The notes under the pieces are model-generated. The model saw nothing but the letters and a program-made list of their open reading frames with translations. It did no database searches and was not told where the DNA came from. The position numbers and the translations under genes are program-made. Shown here in pieces: positions 1 to 7,819 of a stretch of DNA of 64,000 bases; the stretch's first letter is position 1, and the number at the start of each line of letters is the position of its first letter. The DNA comes from Fusicatenibacter saccharivorans (GTDB taxonomy: Bacteria > Bacillota > Clostridia > Lachnospirales > Lachnospiraceae), in NCBI RefSeq assembly GCF_027667425.1, contig NZ_JAQEGR010000001.1:400486-464485 (forward strand), in the 5' to 3' direction.

Positions 1-882
1 ACCTTCGGTTCCCCCTGTCAGAACCTTTCTCTGATCGGCAACCGCTCCGGCCTTGCCGGGGCAAAATCAAGCCTGTTCTATCAGGCGTTTCGTATCATAC
101 AGGAAATGAGGGATGCTACTGATAACCTATATCCAGCTATCGCTGTTTGGGAAAACGTCATGGGAGCGTTTTCTACAAATGACCGGATGGACTTTAGAAC
201 CGTCTTATCCGCCTTCTCGGACACCGAAGTTCCAATGCCTCCTTCGGGAAGATGGGGAAACGCCGGAATGGTGCGAGGGGGAACGCCTGATGTGTGCTGG
301 CGACTCATGGACGCCCAGTATTGGGCAGGCTCCCGAAGGCTGGCACGAAGGCAGCGGATTTTCGTCGTGGCGGATTTTGGAGGCAGACGTGCCGCAGACA
401 TACTATTTAAGCCCCGTCCAATGCTCCCACTTCCTCCGCCTTGCGGAGAGGGCGGGTGGGCCGCCGCCGAAGGAGATCGAACAGCTTCTTTTGAAACAGG
501 GCGGCAGATACCAGTCATCCACCCCTTTCAGTGCTTCCGTATGCGGGGAGCGGCAAAAAGGCAGGAAGAAACGGCCTTCCGAAACAGCTTCGGATTACCA
601 ACTGACCCTTTTCCCACTCTTTTAGCCAGTGATGTAACGCCCTTTGCCTTCTGGTATGAGGGCGACCCGAAGGGCGGCTGTATCCGTTTTCTGACGGAAA
701 CGGAAAGCGAACGGCTGATGGGGCTGCCAGAGGGCTGGACAAAGTACGGGGCGGACGGCGTGGAGATCCGGCCTCTGCAACGCTACAAGGCACTGGGAAA
801 CGCGATTGCCCTCCCTTGCGCCGATTACATTATGGCCGGGATTTATGAGGTGCTGGCTGACCGGGCCGGAAAGGAGGAATGA
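1..882 (+). CDS. DNA (cytosine-5-)methyltransferase, C-terminal part (5' end cut by window)
   Basis: The frame is open from base 1, so the start lies outside. Visible C5-methyltransferase motifs in order: motif IV GSPCQ with the catalytic Cys at residue 6 of the fragment, motif VI WENV (about residue 50), motif VIII QRIFVVAD (about residue 118) and motif X RYKALGNAIA near the end. The enzyme would transfer methyl from SAM to C5 of cytosine in a short target. Such methylases in conjugative elements usually shield the DNA from host restriction, which fits ArdA directly downstream. Four bases after its stop the ArdA start follows, so the two are probably cotranscribed. The target-recognition region between motifs VIII and IX cannot be assigned to a sequence specificity. 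Confidence 0.9.
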   Translation, partial: TFGSPCQNLSLIGNRSGLAGAKSSLFYQAFRIIQEMRDATDNLYPAIAVWENVMGAFSTNDRMDFRTVLSAFSDTEVPMPPSGRWGNAGMVRGGTPDVCWRLMDAQYWAGSRRLARRQRIFVVADFGGRRAADILFKPRPMLPLPPPCGEGGWAAAEGDRTASFETGRQIPVIHPFQCFRMRGAAKRQEETAFRNSFGLPTDPFPTLLASDVTPFAFWYEGDPKGGCIRFLTETESERLMGLPEGWTKYGADGVEIRPLQRYKALGNAIALPCADYIMAGIYEVLADRAGKEE

Positions 883-886
883 GTCC

Positions 887-1600
887 ATGTTTGAAGCCTA
901 TATAACCAATACAGCCCTATACCCCTTAATGGGGATTGAGGTAGGGACAACGGTACATTTCCCCATGACGACACAGGAGTTGCAGGCCGCCCTTGCCAAA
1001 ATCGGGATAGACGGGAAGCGGTACAGCGAAGTGTTCTTTACCAGCTTTGACAGTGATGTGCTGGGGCTCTATGATCATCTCTACGAATGTGAGAACATCG
1101 ACGAGCTGAACGAGCTGGGCCACGCCCTGCTGGAAGTACGGGATAAGGGCGGACTGGAAACCTTTGAAGCCGCTCTTGTCTTGGAAAACCACACAAGGAG
1201 CGTGAAGGATTTGATAAACCTGACGCAGAACCTTGACCTTTACCGCTTTTACCCGGATATTTCCGATGATGAAGGGCTGGGCCGTCTTTACGCCGACGAG
1301 CTTGGGACCATCGAGATACCGGAGCACATTCAGAACTACTTCGATTATGAAGCCTACGGACGGGATGTGCGTATCAACGAGGGCGGCGTATTCGCTCCCG
1401 GTGGGTATGTGTCGGCAGTCCCGGAGGGCTTCAAGGAGTATTACCACGGGCCGCAGGACATTCCGCCGGAACACCGGATATTTGCCTATCCTGAAAAGGC
1501 CGAGCCTGTCCACTCCATTCTCGCTACACTCAAACGGTTTCAAGAAGCCCCACCCGCTCCGAAAAAGGACAAGGCGGGGCCTTCTCATGAAGAACGGTAA
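887..1600 (+). CDS. ardA: ArdA-family antirestriction protein
   Basis: 237 residues from ATG 887, which sits 9 nt after AAGGAGG (871-877). ArdA proteins are acidic DNA mimics that bind type I restriction-modification enzymes and protect incoming DNA. The sequence is acidic and carries the family's C-terminal signature around residues 160-185 (NYFDYEAYGRD followed by GGYVSA). The gene follows the C5 methyltransferase by 4 nt. Its tail ends KAGPSHEER, a -ER ending shared with several unrelated proteins of this element. Palindrome P1 starts 3 nt after the stop codon. Confidence 0.85.
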   Translation: MFEAYITNTALYPLMGIEVGTTVHFPMTTQELQAALAKIGIDGKRYSEVFFTSFDSDVLGLYDHLYECENIDELNELGHALLEVRDKGGLETFEAALVLENHTRSVKDLINLTQNLDLYRFYPDISDDEGLGRLYADELGTIEIPEHIQNYFDYEAYGRDVRINEGGVFAPGGYVSAVPEGFKEYYHGPQDIPPEHRIFAYPEKAEPVHSILATLKRFQEAPPAPKKDKAGPSHEER

Positions 1601-1602
1601 GA

Positions 1603-1625
1603 CTTCGGGCCAGCATGGCCCGAAG
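1603..1625. repeat. Interspersed palindrome P1
   Basis: Arms CTTCGGGCCA and TGGCCCGAAG around a 3-nt centre. It lies between the ardA stop and the AGGAGG of the next gene. No T-tract follows, so it is not a standard terminator. Confidence 0.9.
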
Positions 1626-1644
1626 CATAAAGGAGGTGCATACC

Positions 1645-2664
1645 ATCAACTATTACCCTATCAATGAAGGAGCCGCCCGCCGGGCAAAAGAAATGAACAG
1701 CTTTTCCGACTACAAGGAAGGGAGCGCAACGGCGGAATACCGGGCAATGGTGGACAAGGCCGCCGCCATAGCGGAAAAGCAGAAATCCCGGGTGGACCCC
1801 ATGTACCATGAGAAGATCGACCATCTGTTAGACACCTACGCCCGCAAGCTGGCCGAAAACATGAACCAAGGCTTTGCCATTGACGCGAGGGTTCCCTCTG
1901 TGCTGATCGCCGGGCCTTCCAATTTCCCGGTGGGAAAGAAGGAAAAACAGAACCGGGCGCGGGACAGCAACATGGAGGAATGGCGGCATATTCAAGGGCT
2001 GCTGGATAAGATACGCAGCACCGGCATGGGCGGGATCAGCGCCGATGACCCGGCAGCGATTGAAAAGCTCCAGAAGAAGCTGGACGGGCTGGAACGCTCC
2101 CAGCTCATTATGAAGGAGGTCAACGCCTATTACCGCAAGCATGGCAAGCTGGACGGCTGTGCGCTGCTGTCGCCGGACCAGATTGAAAAGCTGAAAGCAA
2201 GCATGGCGTCAAGTTGGCGAAGCGACCCGAGGCCCTTTGAAAGTTACCAGCTAACCAACAACAATGCGGAGATCCGCCGGGTAAAGGCCCGTATCGAACA
2301 GCTTTCCAAACAGGCACAGCAGGAATTTTCCGGCTGGGAGTTCGATGGGGGTCGTGTGGAAATGAACCGGGAGGACAACCGCTTGCAGGTGTTCTTTGAC
2401 GGAAAGCCTGACGCGGACACCCGGGCCGAGCTGAAAAGCAGCGGCTTTCGTTGGGCTCCCAGCGTGGGCGCATGGCAGAGGCAGCTCACGGACAACGCCA
2501 TCCGGGCGGCTGACCGTCTGGAATGTATCAAGCCGCTGTCCGGCGAAAAGCCCTCCCAGCTTCAAAAGAAGCCCTCTATCTTGCAGACCATGCGGGAACA
2601 GGACGAAAAAGTCCAGACGGAGCCGGAAAAGAAAGCTCCGTCCGGCAGAGATGCCGAGCGGTAA
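1645..2664 (+). CDS. Accessory conjugation protein with large-polyvalent-protein-type modules
   Basis: About 339 residues. N-terminal NYYPINEGAARRAKE and a C-terminal segment with FRWAPSVGAWQRQLT (about residues 265-285) resemble modules that recur in very large conjugative-element proteins of Clostridia; exact function unknown. Start is unusual: AGGAGG at 1631-1636 has no ATG or TTG at normal distance, and ATC 1645 is 8 nt downstream and begins the conserved NYYPINE. GTG 1636 overlaps the Shine-Dalgarno, and ATG 1615 lies inside palindrome P1 upstream of it. The protein ends SGRDAER. P2 begins 2 nt after the stop. Confidence 0.7.
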   Translation: MNYYPINEGAARRAKEMNSFSDYKEGSATAEYRAMVDKAAAIAEKQKSRVDPMYHEKIDHLLDTYARKLAENMNQGFAIDARVPSVLIAGPSNFPVGKKEKQNRARDSNMEEWRHIQGLLDKIRSTGMGGISADDPAAIEKLQKKLDGLERSQLIMKEVNAYYRKHGKLDGCALLSPDQIEKLKASMASSWRSDPRPFESYQLTNNNAEIRRVKARIEQLSKQAQQEFSGWEFDGGRVEMNREDNRLQVFFDGKPDADTRAELKSSGFRWAPSVGAWQRQLTDNAIRAADRLECIKPLSGEKPSQLQKKPSILQTMREQDEKVQTEPEKKAPSGRDAER

Positions 2665-2665
2665 G

Positions 2666-2688
2666 CCTCGGGCCACATTGGCCCGAGG
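2666..2688. repeat. Interspersed palindrome P2
   Basis: The one copy with the compensated C:G pair at arm positions 2/22 (CCTCGGG pairs with CCCGAGG), so the hairpin is perfect. It lies directly behind the previous stop codon. Confidence 0.9.
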
Positions 2689-2755
2689 TTTTCTGTTCCC
2701 CGAGATTGTACGGGGGCCTCCCGGATAGCGGGAACCCCGACGGAAAGGAGGTTTT

Positions 2756-3226
2756 ATGCAGGAAGAAGTAAACCAAAAAACGGTTGCCCTTTCGATCAGG
2801 ACAACGAAGCTCACAGGAAAAGTGCTGGCTGCCGCTCTTGGCAAGGTGGTTCGGGCGCTGCAAAAGCACCACCAGAAGGCGCTGACCCCGCAGGGACGCC
2901 AGAGCGTGAAAAAGCTGATGAACCACTATGGCGGCAAAAGTGCCATGCCCTATGTGGGAGCTCCAAAGGATTTTGACCGGATCGCGAAGGAGTTCCATGT
3001 GGACTACGCTTTCCATAAAGTGAGCCCCGGTCATTACCTGCTGTTTTTCAAAGCCAATCAGGCGGACGCTATCACGGCGGCCTTCCAGAAGTACAGCGCA
3101 AAGGTGCTGAACAAAGAGCAGGACAAGGCTTCCATCCTCGGTCAGCTTCGGAAATTCACGGAGCAAATCAGGACGCAGGCAAAGGAAAAGCAGCGGACCA
3201 GAGAGGCGGTGAAGGACGGACGTTGA
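2756..3226 (+). CDS. pcfB: PcfB family protein (DUF3801), partner of the coupling protein
   Basis: 156 residues, ATG 8 nt after AAAGGAGG. PcfB/DUF3801 proteins act with the VirD4-type coupling ATPase and relaxase in Firmicute conjugation. The family core is visible at residues 12-115, with a conserved HYGGKSAMPY segment and a FHVDYAFHKVSPGHYLLFFKA strand region. The stop TGA overlaps the TTG start of virD4 (TTGA at 3223-3226), indicating translational coupling. The tail is lysine/arginine-rich and ends in KDGR. Confidence 0.85.
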   Translation: MQEEVNQKTVALSIRTTKLTGKVLAAALGKVVRALQKHHQKALTPQGRQSVKKLMNHYGGKSAMPYVGAPKDFDRIAKEFHVDYAFHKVSPGHYLLFFKANQADAITAAFQKYSAKVLNKEQDKASILGQLRKFTEQIRTQAKEKQRTREAVKDGR

Positions 3227-5046
3227 GTGACAAGATCAGAAAATATGTGCTCCCAAACCTGCCGTACCTCTTTGTGTTCTGGTTTTTCTCCAAAATCGGG
3301 ACGGCCTACCGGATCGCCCCCGGCACAGACTTCGGGACAAAGCTCATGGGGATGCTTGATACCTTCCCCAAAGCCTTTGAAACCTACTGGCCGGGGCTGG
3401 GAGGTATTGACCTGCTGGTGGGCCTTGCCGGTGCGGCTGGGATGTATCTGCTGATACAGTCAAAGATCAGGCAGGCGAAAAAATTCCGGCGGGATGCGGA
3501 GTACGGCACCGCCCGCTTTGGAACAAAGGAAGATATAAAGCCATTTGTTGACCCTAAATTTCAGAACAATGTCATTCTGACCGGGACGGAGTTCCTTACC
3601 ATGAACACCCGTCCGAAGATACCCGCCAATGCCCGGAACCTAAACGCCTGTGTCATCGGCTCGTCTGGCTCGGGAAAGACAAGGTTCTGGCTGACCCCGC
3701 AGCTCCTTCAAGCCCATTCCTCGTATGTGGTGGTAGACCCGAAGGGCGGCACTCTCGACCAGTGCGGGCGGTTTCTGCAACGGGAGAAATACAGGGTGCG
3801 GGTGTTCAACAGTATCGACTTTTCAAAATCCATGCACTACAATCCGCTGGCCTATATCAAGACAGAAAGCGATGTTTTGAAATTCGTTACTGCTCTGATC
3901 ACCAACACCAAAGGCGACGGCAAGGAGGGCGACGAGTTCTGGACAAAAGCAGAAACCCTCTTGTACTGCGCCCTTGTGTCCTACATCGTCTTTGAGGGGC
4001 CGGAGGAAGAACGCAACATGAATACGCTGGTGGAAATGATAAACAGCATGGAAGTCCGGGAGGATGACGAAACCTTCAAAAACGCGGTGGACTATATGTT
4101 TGACGGGCTGGAACACCGCAGCCCCCAGCACTTCGCCGTGAGGCAGTATAAGAAATACAAGCTCGCCAGCGGCAAGACAGCCAAAAGCATTTTGATTTCC
4201 TGCGGTGCAAGACTGGCTCCCTTTGATATTCCCCAACTTCGGGAGATCATGTCTTATGACGAACTGGAGCTGGATAAGCTGGGGGATGAAAAATCAGCGC
4301 TGTTCTTTCTTATCAGCGACACGGACACCACCTACAACTTTTTGGTTGCCCTCGCTTTTTCGCAGATGTTCAACCTTCTGTGTGAACGGGCTGACAACAC
4401 CTATGGCGGGCGTCTGCCCTATCATGTGCGGGTGCTGTGGGACGAGGCTGCCAACACCGGGCAGGTGCCGGGGCTGGAAAAGATCGTGGCCGTCATCCGC
4501 TCCCGTGAGATCAGCCTGACGCTTTTTTATCAGGCAATGAGCCAGTGCAAGGCATTGTACAAAGACCATTCCGAAACCATCATGGGCAACATGGACAGTA
4601 TCGTATTCCTCGGAGGCCGGGAGGCTTCCACCCTAAAGGATATTTCGGAAAACTGGCTGGGCAAGGCCACCATCTCTATGCAGACCGAGGGCCGAAGCCG
4701 TGGACAGTCTGAAAGTTACAGCCAGAATATGCAGCGGCTTGGCCGGGAACTGATGACCACCAGCGAGATCACCACCATGCCCGGGGATAAATGTATCTTG
4801 CAGCTTAGGGGGCTCCCGCCCTTCCTGTCCCCGAAGTATGACTTGAAAAAGCACCCGAATTACAAGTACACAGCCGAATTTGATAAAAAGAAAAACGCCT
4901 TCCGCTTGGAAAGCCTGTTCCGCCACCGGCCATTGAGACTAAAGCCGGAGGACGAATACACGGTGTACGAAGTGGACGGCTCCGACACGGACGAAGAAGC
5001 TGACCTGTTGAATTTCGATGATCTGGACAGCGACGAGTTTGTGTAA
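3223..5046 (+). CDS. virD4: VirD4/TraG-type coupling ATPase
   Basis: 607 residues starting with TTG 3223 that overlaps the pcfB stop. T4SS coupling proteins are inner-membrane hexameric ATPases that feed the relaxase-DNA complex into the secretion channel. Two N-terminal membrane segments (about residues 8-30 and 62-85) are followed by Walker A GSSGSGKT (about 146-153), the long VirD4 ATPase core and Walker B VLWDEAANTG (about 404). The C-terminal tail is acidic (DTDEEADLLNFDDLD). P3 starts directly after the stop, followed by a true terminator. This is one of two unrelated-looking coupling proteins in the window; the other is at 33489. Confidence 0.95.
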   Translation: MSDKIRKYVLPNLPYLFVFWFFSKIGTAYRIAPGTDFGTKLMGMLDTFPKAFETYWPGLGGIDLLVGLAGAAGMYLLIQSKIRQAKKFRRDAEYGTARFGTKEDIKPFVDPKFQNNVILTGTEFLTMNTRPKIPANARNLNACVIGSSGSGKTRFWLTPQLLQAHSSYVVVDPKGGTLDQCGRFLQREKYRVRVFNSIDFSKSMHYNPLAYIKTESDVLKFVTALITNTKGDGKEGDEFWTKAETLLYCALVSYIVFEGPEEERNMNTLVEMINSMEVREDDETFKNAVDYMFDGLEHRSPQHFAVRQYKKYKLASGKTAKSILISCGARLAPFDIPQLREIMSYDELELDKLGDEKSALFFLISDTDTTYNFLVALAFSQMFNLLCERADNTYGGRLPYHVRVLWDEAANTGQVPGLEKIVAVIRSREISLTLFYQAMSQCKALYKDHSETIMGNMDSIVFLGGREASTLKDISENWLGKATISMQTEGRSRGQSESYSQNMQRLGRELMTTSEITTMPGDKCILQLRGLPPFLSPKYDLKKHPNYKYTAEFDKKKNAFRLESLFRHRPLRLKPEDEYTVYEVDGSDTDEEADLLNFDDLDSDEFV

Positions 5047-5069
5047 CTTCGGGCCATGATGACCCGAAG
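5047..5069. repeat. Interspersed palindrome P3
   Basis: Starts on the base after the virD4 stop codon. The right arm carries TGACCC, giving a C/A mismatch at arm positions 8/16. A separate rho-independent terminator follows 2 nt later, showing that the palindrome is distinct from the terminator. Confidence 0.85.
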
Positions 5070-5070
5070 C

Positions 5071-5095
5071 GCCGCCGATGTGGGCGGCTTTTTTT
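5071..5095 (+). terminator. Rho-independent terminator after virD4
   Basis: GCCGCC (5071-5076) pairs with GGCGGC (5083-5088), followed by seven T. It probably sets off the pcfB-virD4 unit from the Maff2 gene downstream, or attenuates read-through. Confidence 0.8.
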
Positions 5096-5135
5096 GTACC
5101 CAAAACCATCAAACAAACAAAATGGAGGAACGTAT

Positions 5136-5351
5136 ATGGAATTTTTCAATCAGGCAATCGACATTCTTAAAATTCTGGTCATGGCTCTTGGCGCCGGTCT
5201 GGCGGTGTGGGGCGTCATCAACCTTCTGGAAGGTTACGGGTCGGATAACCCTGCGGCAAAATCACAGGGCATTAAGCAGCTCATGGCTGGCGGCGGTGTC
5301 GTTCTGATCGGCCTTCAGCTTATCCCTCTGCTGTCCGGCCTGTTCAGCTAA
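5136..5351 (+). CDS. Maff2 family small membrane protein
   Basis: 71 residues from ATG 5136, 7 nt after GGAGG. Two hydrophobic segments (about residues 8-30 and 48-70) flank a short polar stretch with GYGSDNPAAKSQGIKQLMAGGG, split here as GYGSDNPAAKSQG and IKQLMAGGG, characteristic of Maff2/TcpD-like proteins next to VirB6 genes. By position and topology it is probably a VirB2-like or accessory T4SS membrane subunit. The function is inferred from neighbourhood. Confidence 0.75.
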   Translation: MEFFNQAIDILKILVMALGAGLAVWGVINLLEGYGSDNPAAKSQGIKQLMAGGGVVLIGLQLIPLLSGLFS

Positions 5352-5392
5352 GTGTCACCCGTTGTCCCTTTTTCCAGAAAAGGAGCTGATGT

Positions 5393-6259
5393 ATGGACTT
5401 TATCATCGACGCAATCGTTGAATGGCTGAAAGGTCTGCTCGTCGATGGTATCATGGGAAATCTGGACGGCCTTTTCGATAACGTCAATCAGAGCGTTGGC
5501 GAGATCGCCACACAGGTAGGCACGACCCCGGCGGACTGGAACGCCGGGGTCTTTTCCATGATACGACAGATCTCCGAAACTGCCATTCTGCCAATCGCCG
5601 GGGTCATCCTCACTTTTGTTATGACCTATGAACTGATACAGATGCTCATAGAACGCAACAACCTCCATGAAGTTGACACATGGATGTTTTTTAAGTGGGT
5701 GTTCAAAACCTTTGTGGCTGTGATGATCCTGACGAATACCTTCAATATCGTGCTGGCGGTCTTTGATGTGAGCCAGCATGTGATACAGCAGTCAGCGGGC
5801 ATTATCCAGAACGGGACAGAGATCACGCCGGATGTGCTGGGCAGTCTGCGGACAGAGCTTGAAGCGATGGAGTTAGGCCCTCTGTTCGGACTCTGGCTCC
5901 AGTCCTTCCTGATCCAGCTTACCATGATTGCCTTAAACATCGTGATTTTCGTTATCGTATATGGCCGTATGATTGAAATTTATTTACTCACAAGTTTAGC
6001 GCCTATCCCGTTTGCCACCGTCCCCAACAGGGAAACCGGACACATGGGGCAGAACTATTTCCGCTCCCTCTTTGCGGTGGGCTTTCAAGGTCTGTTGATC
6101 TTGGTCTGTGTCGCCATCTATGCGGTGCTGATCCAGAGTATCGCCACCGACGGCGACCCCATCGGGGCGATCTGGGGCTGTGTGGGATATACGGTGCTGC
6201 TGTGTTTTACCTTATTCAAAACAGGCAGTCTTGCAAAATCCATCTTCGGCTGCCATTAA
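5393..6259 (+). CDS. VirB6/TrbL-like polytopic T4SS membrane protein
   Basis: 288 residues. At least six hydrophobic segments are visible (about 62-85, 105-130, 178-200, 205-220, 238-262, 265-282). The family builds part of the inner-membrane channel of conjugation systems. The segment around ALNIVIFVIVYGRMIEIYLL and the PIPFATVPNRE loop match the CD1107-type TrbL family. ATG 5393 follows AGGAG by 7 nt; the ATG at 5389 is out of frame. Its place between Maff2 and the PrgI-VirB4 unit is standard for this element type. Confidence 0.85.
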   Translation: MDFIIDAIVEWLKGLLVDGIMGNLDGLFDNVNQSVGEIATQVGTTPADWNAGVFSMIRQISETAILPIAGVILTFVMTYELIQMLIERNNLHEVDTWMFFKWVFKTFVAVMILTNTFNIVLAVFDVSQHVIQQSAGIIQNGTEITPDVLGSLRTELEAMELGPLFGLWLQSFLIQLTMIALNIVIFVIVYGRMIEIYLLTSLAPIPFATVPNRETGHMGQNYFRSLFAVGFQGLLILVCVAIYAVLIQSIATDGDPIGAIWGCVGYTVLLCFTLFKTGSLAKSIFGCH

Positions 6260-6263
6260 GAGA

Positions 6264-6286
6264 CTTCGGGCCATGCTGACCCGAAG
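6264..6286. repeat. Interspersed palindrome P4
   Basis: Arms CTTCGGGCCA / TGACCCGAAG, four bases after the stop of the VirB6-like gene and just before GGAAAGGAG of the next gene. Confidence 0.9.
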
Positions 6287-6302
6287 CGGAAAGGAGAAAT
6301 CC

Positions 6303-6725
6303 ATGCAGGAAAAAACTGCGGGCGGAACACCAGCCGCCCCTATAAAGCTGGATGTAAGCGTGCGGGTCATCGAACCTGTGAAAAACCTCATGGGCTTTGC
6401 CAGCGTGAAATTCAATGACTGCTTTGTGGTGGAAAATCTGAAAATCGTACAGGGCAGCAAGGGGCTCTTTCTTGGGATGCCCAGCCAGCCGGACGGCAAA
6501 GGCGGCTACCGGGATATGGCCTACCCTGTCACAAAGGAGTTCCGGGAACAGCTCAACACCGCTGTTCTGCAAGCCTATGAGGCAAAGCTGGAACAGATGG
6601 CGGAGCGCGGCTCTGTGGGGCGTGCGTCCATCAGCGACCAGCTCAAAGCCGGAAAAGCGGCTGCCGAACAGGCAAAGGCAGAACGGCCTCCGAAGGAAAA
6701 GCCCAGCCGCAGCGCAGAGCGTTGA
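6303..6725 (+). CDS. SpoVG-family protein
   Basis: 140 residues from ATG 6303, with AAAGGAG upstream. Residues 16-85 match the SpoVG fold: LDVSVRVIEPV, then LMGFASVKFNDCFVVENLKI, then GLFLGMPSQPD and the ending YPVTKEFREQL. SpoVG proteins are small nucleic-acid-binding regulators; homologues are frequent in Clostridia conjugative elements, where their role is not established. The tail is a basic, Ala/Lys-rich extension ending in SRSAER. Confidence 0.85.
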   Translation: MQEKTAGGTPAAPIKLDVSVRVIEPVKNLMGFASVKFNDCFVVENLKIVQGSKGLFLGMPSQPDGKGGYRDMAYPVTKEFREQLNTAVLQAYEAKLEQMAERGSVGRASISDQLKAGKAAAEQAKAERPPKEKPSRSAER

Positions 6726-6748
6726 CCTCGGGCCATGCTGGCCCGAAG
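6726..6748. repeat. Interspersed palindrome P5
   Basis: Immediately follows the stop of the SpoVG-like gene and is 3 nt ahead of AAAGGAGG. It has left arm CCTCGGG with right arm CCCGAAG, one unpaired C/A step. Confidence 0.9.
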
Positions 6749-6767
6749 CAGAAAGGAGGCGGAAACC

Positions 6768-7388
6768 ATGCCACGCAAACGGACGGGCTATGACGCGGCC
6801 TGCTATTACGACGGAAAACTGCTGGGCCGCTGTACCAAAGCGGACAGCGACGCCTATACCCTGTTGATGAACGCCTGCGGTGGGGACGCCGCCCGGGTCC
6901 TGCGGGAATATGCCTATTTTTCCCCGGAACTTCGCGCCATATTGGAAAATGCGGCGCTCATGCAGGCGGACCGGAACCGGACGGGCGGAATGTTCCATGC
7001 GCCGAAAAGTTCCCCGTGGGGCGAGGTGCAGAGCTGTGAAACCCTCTGTCCAGGGGTGTTTCTGGTATCTACCGCCAGCCACGGCGGAACGATGGTGGCA
7101 AACGAGGTAGCCGCCGTCCTCTCTCCGGCGGCGAAAAAATGCGGTTTCAAGGACAAGGGCTATATCTGCTATGAGGAGGACGCACAGGAAAGCGTAGTGC
7201 TCCGGGAGCTGCTGGACAAAAAGCTGTGGAAAATCCCTGACCGCATTAAGGACAAAGGACAGTTTGAAGAAAAACTCAATCAGTCCATCCGGCAGTATCA
7301 CCCCGAATACTGGCGGGCAAGGCAGAGCGGACGAGAGGCCGCCGAAGCTGCCCGCAGCACAGCCCCGGCCAAAGAGGCCGCAAGATAA
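6768..7388 (+). CDS. Conserved conjugative-element protein with DUF7007-like region
   Basis: 206 residues, ATG 6768 placed 8 nt after AAAGGAGG. Residues 85-115 contain SSPWGEVQSCETLCPGVF and then STASHGG, a pattern seen in DUF7007-type proteins of mobile elements. The first 75 residues (start PRKRTGYDAACYYDG) look like a separate small domain. No catalytic motif is recognised and no function can be given. The tail is Ala-rich and ends in PAKEAAR. It sits inside the T4SS operon between the SpoVG-like gene and prgI. Confidence 0.65.
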   Translation: MPRKRTGYDAACYYDGKLLGRCTKADSDAYTLLMNACGGDAARVLREYAYFSPELRAILENAALMQADRNRTGGMFHAPKSSPWGEVQSCETLCPGVFLVSTASHGGTMVANEVAAVLSPAAKKCGFKDKGYICYEEDAQESVVLRELLDKKLWKIPDRIKDKGQFEEKLNQSIRQYHPEYWRARQSGREAAEAARSTAPAKEAAR

Positions 7389-7411
7389 CCTCGGGCCATG
7401 CTGGCCCGAAG
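7389..7411. repeat. Interspersed palindrome P6
   Basis: Starts on the base after the previous stop codon. The TAAAGGAGG ribosome binding site of prgI follows 3 nt later. Confidence 0.9.
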
Positions 7412-7432
7412 CAATAAAGGAGGTGTACCAAA

Positions 7433-7819
7433 ATGGCCTATGTGCCAGTACCAAAAGACCTTTCCAAAATCAAGACAAAGCTGGCCTTCAACCTAACGAA
7501 GCGTCAGCTTGTTTGTTTTTCCAGCGCGGCGGCGGTGGGCCTCCCGGCTTACCTGTTTTCCCGTGGCAGTATCGGGAACAGTGCCGCCATGTTCCTGATG
7601 ATCGGCCTCATGCTCCCGTTCTTCTTTCTGGCTATGTATGAACGAGACGGTCTGCCGCTGGAAAAAGTGCTGAAAAACATCATCCGCACCCGGTTCCTCT
7701 ATCCCCGTGTGCGGCCTTACAAAACCGAAAACTTCTATGCGCTGCTTAGCGCCAGAAAGGAGGCGCAGCCGATTGCGAAACAGCAGAAGGGCCGGAAAGC
7801 TCGCAGGCAAAAAGCCTGA
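7433..7819 (+). CDS. prgI: PrgI family T4SS membrane protein (VirB3-like)
   Basis: 128 residues, ATG 7433 after AAAGGAGG. PrgI proteins are small inner-membrane T4SS subunits encoded just ahead of VirB4. Two adjacent hydrophobic segments lie at about residues 28-46 and 50-70, preceded by the basic KDLSKIKTKLAFNLTKRQL. The C-terminal tail is strongly basic. Its last 47 nt overlap the start of virB4, a sign of coupled translation. Confidence 0.9.
   Translation: MAYVPVPKDLSKIKTKLAFNLTKRQLVCFSSAAAVGLPAYLFSRGSIGNSAAMFLMIGLMLPFFFLAMYERDGLPLEKVLKNIIRTRFLYPRVRPYKTENFYALLSARKEAQPIAKQQKGRKARRQKA

Noticed and set aside
1603..1625. Palindromes as rho-independent terminators
   Set aside because: No T-run after any copy, and they lie within tightly spaced operons; a real terminator stands next to P3.
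6216..7454. Long minus-strand open frame (412 codons) opposite the SpoVG-like and following genes
   Set aside because: No ribosome binding site or family features; the plus-strand genes have clear domains and starts. Such frames are common in GC-rich DNA.
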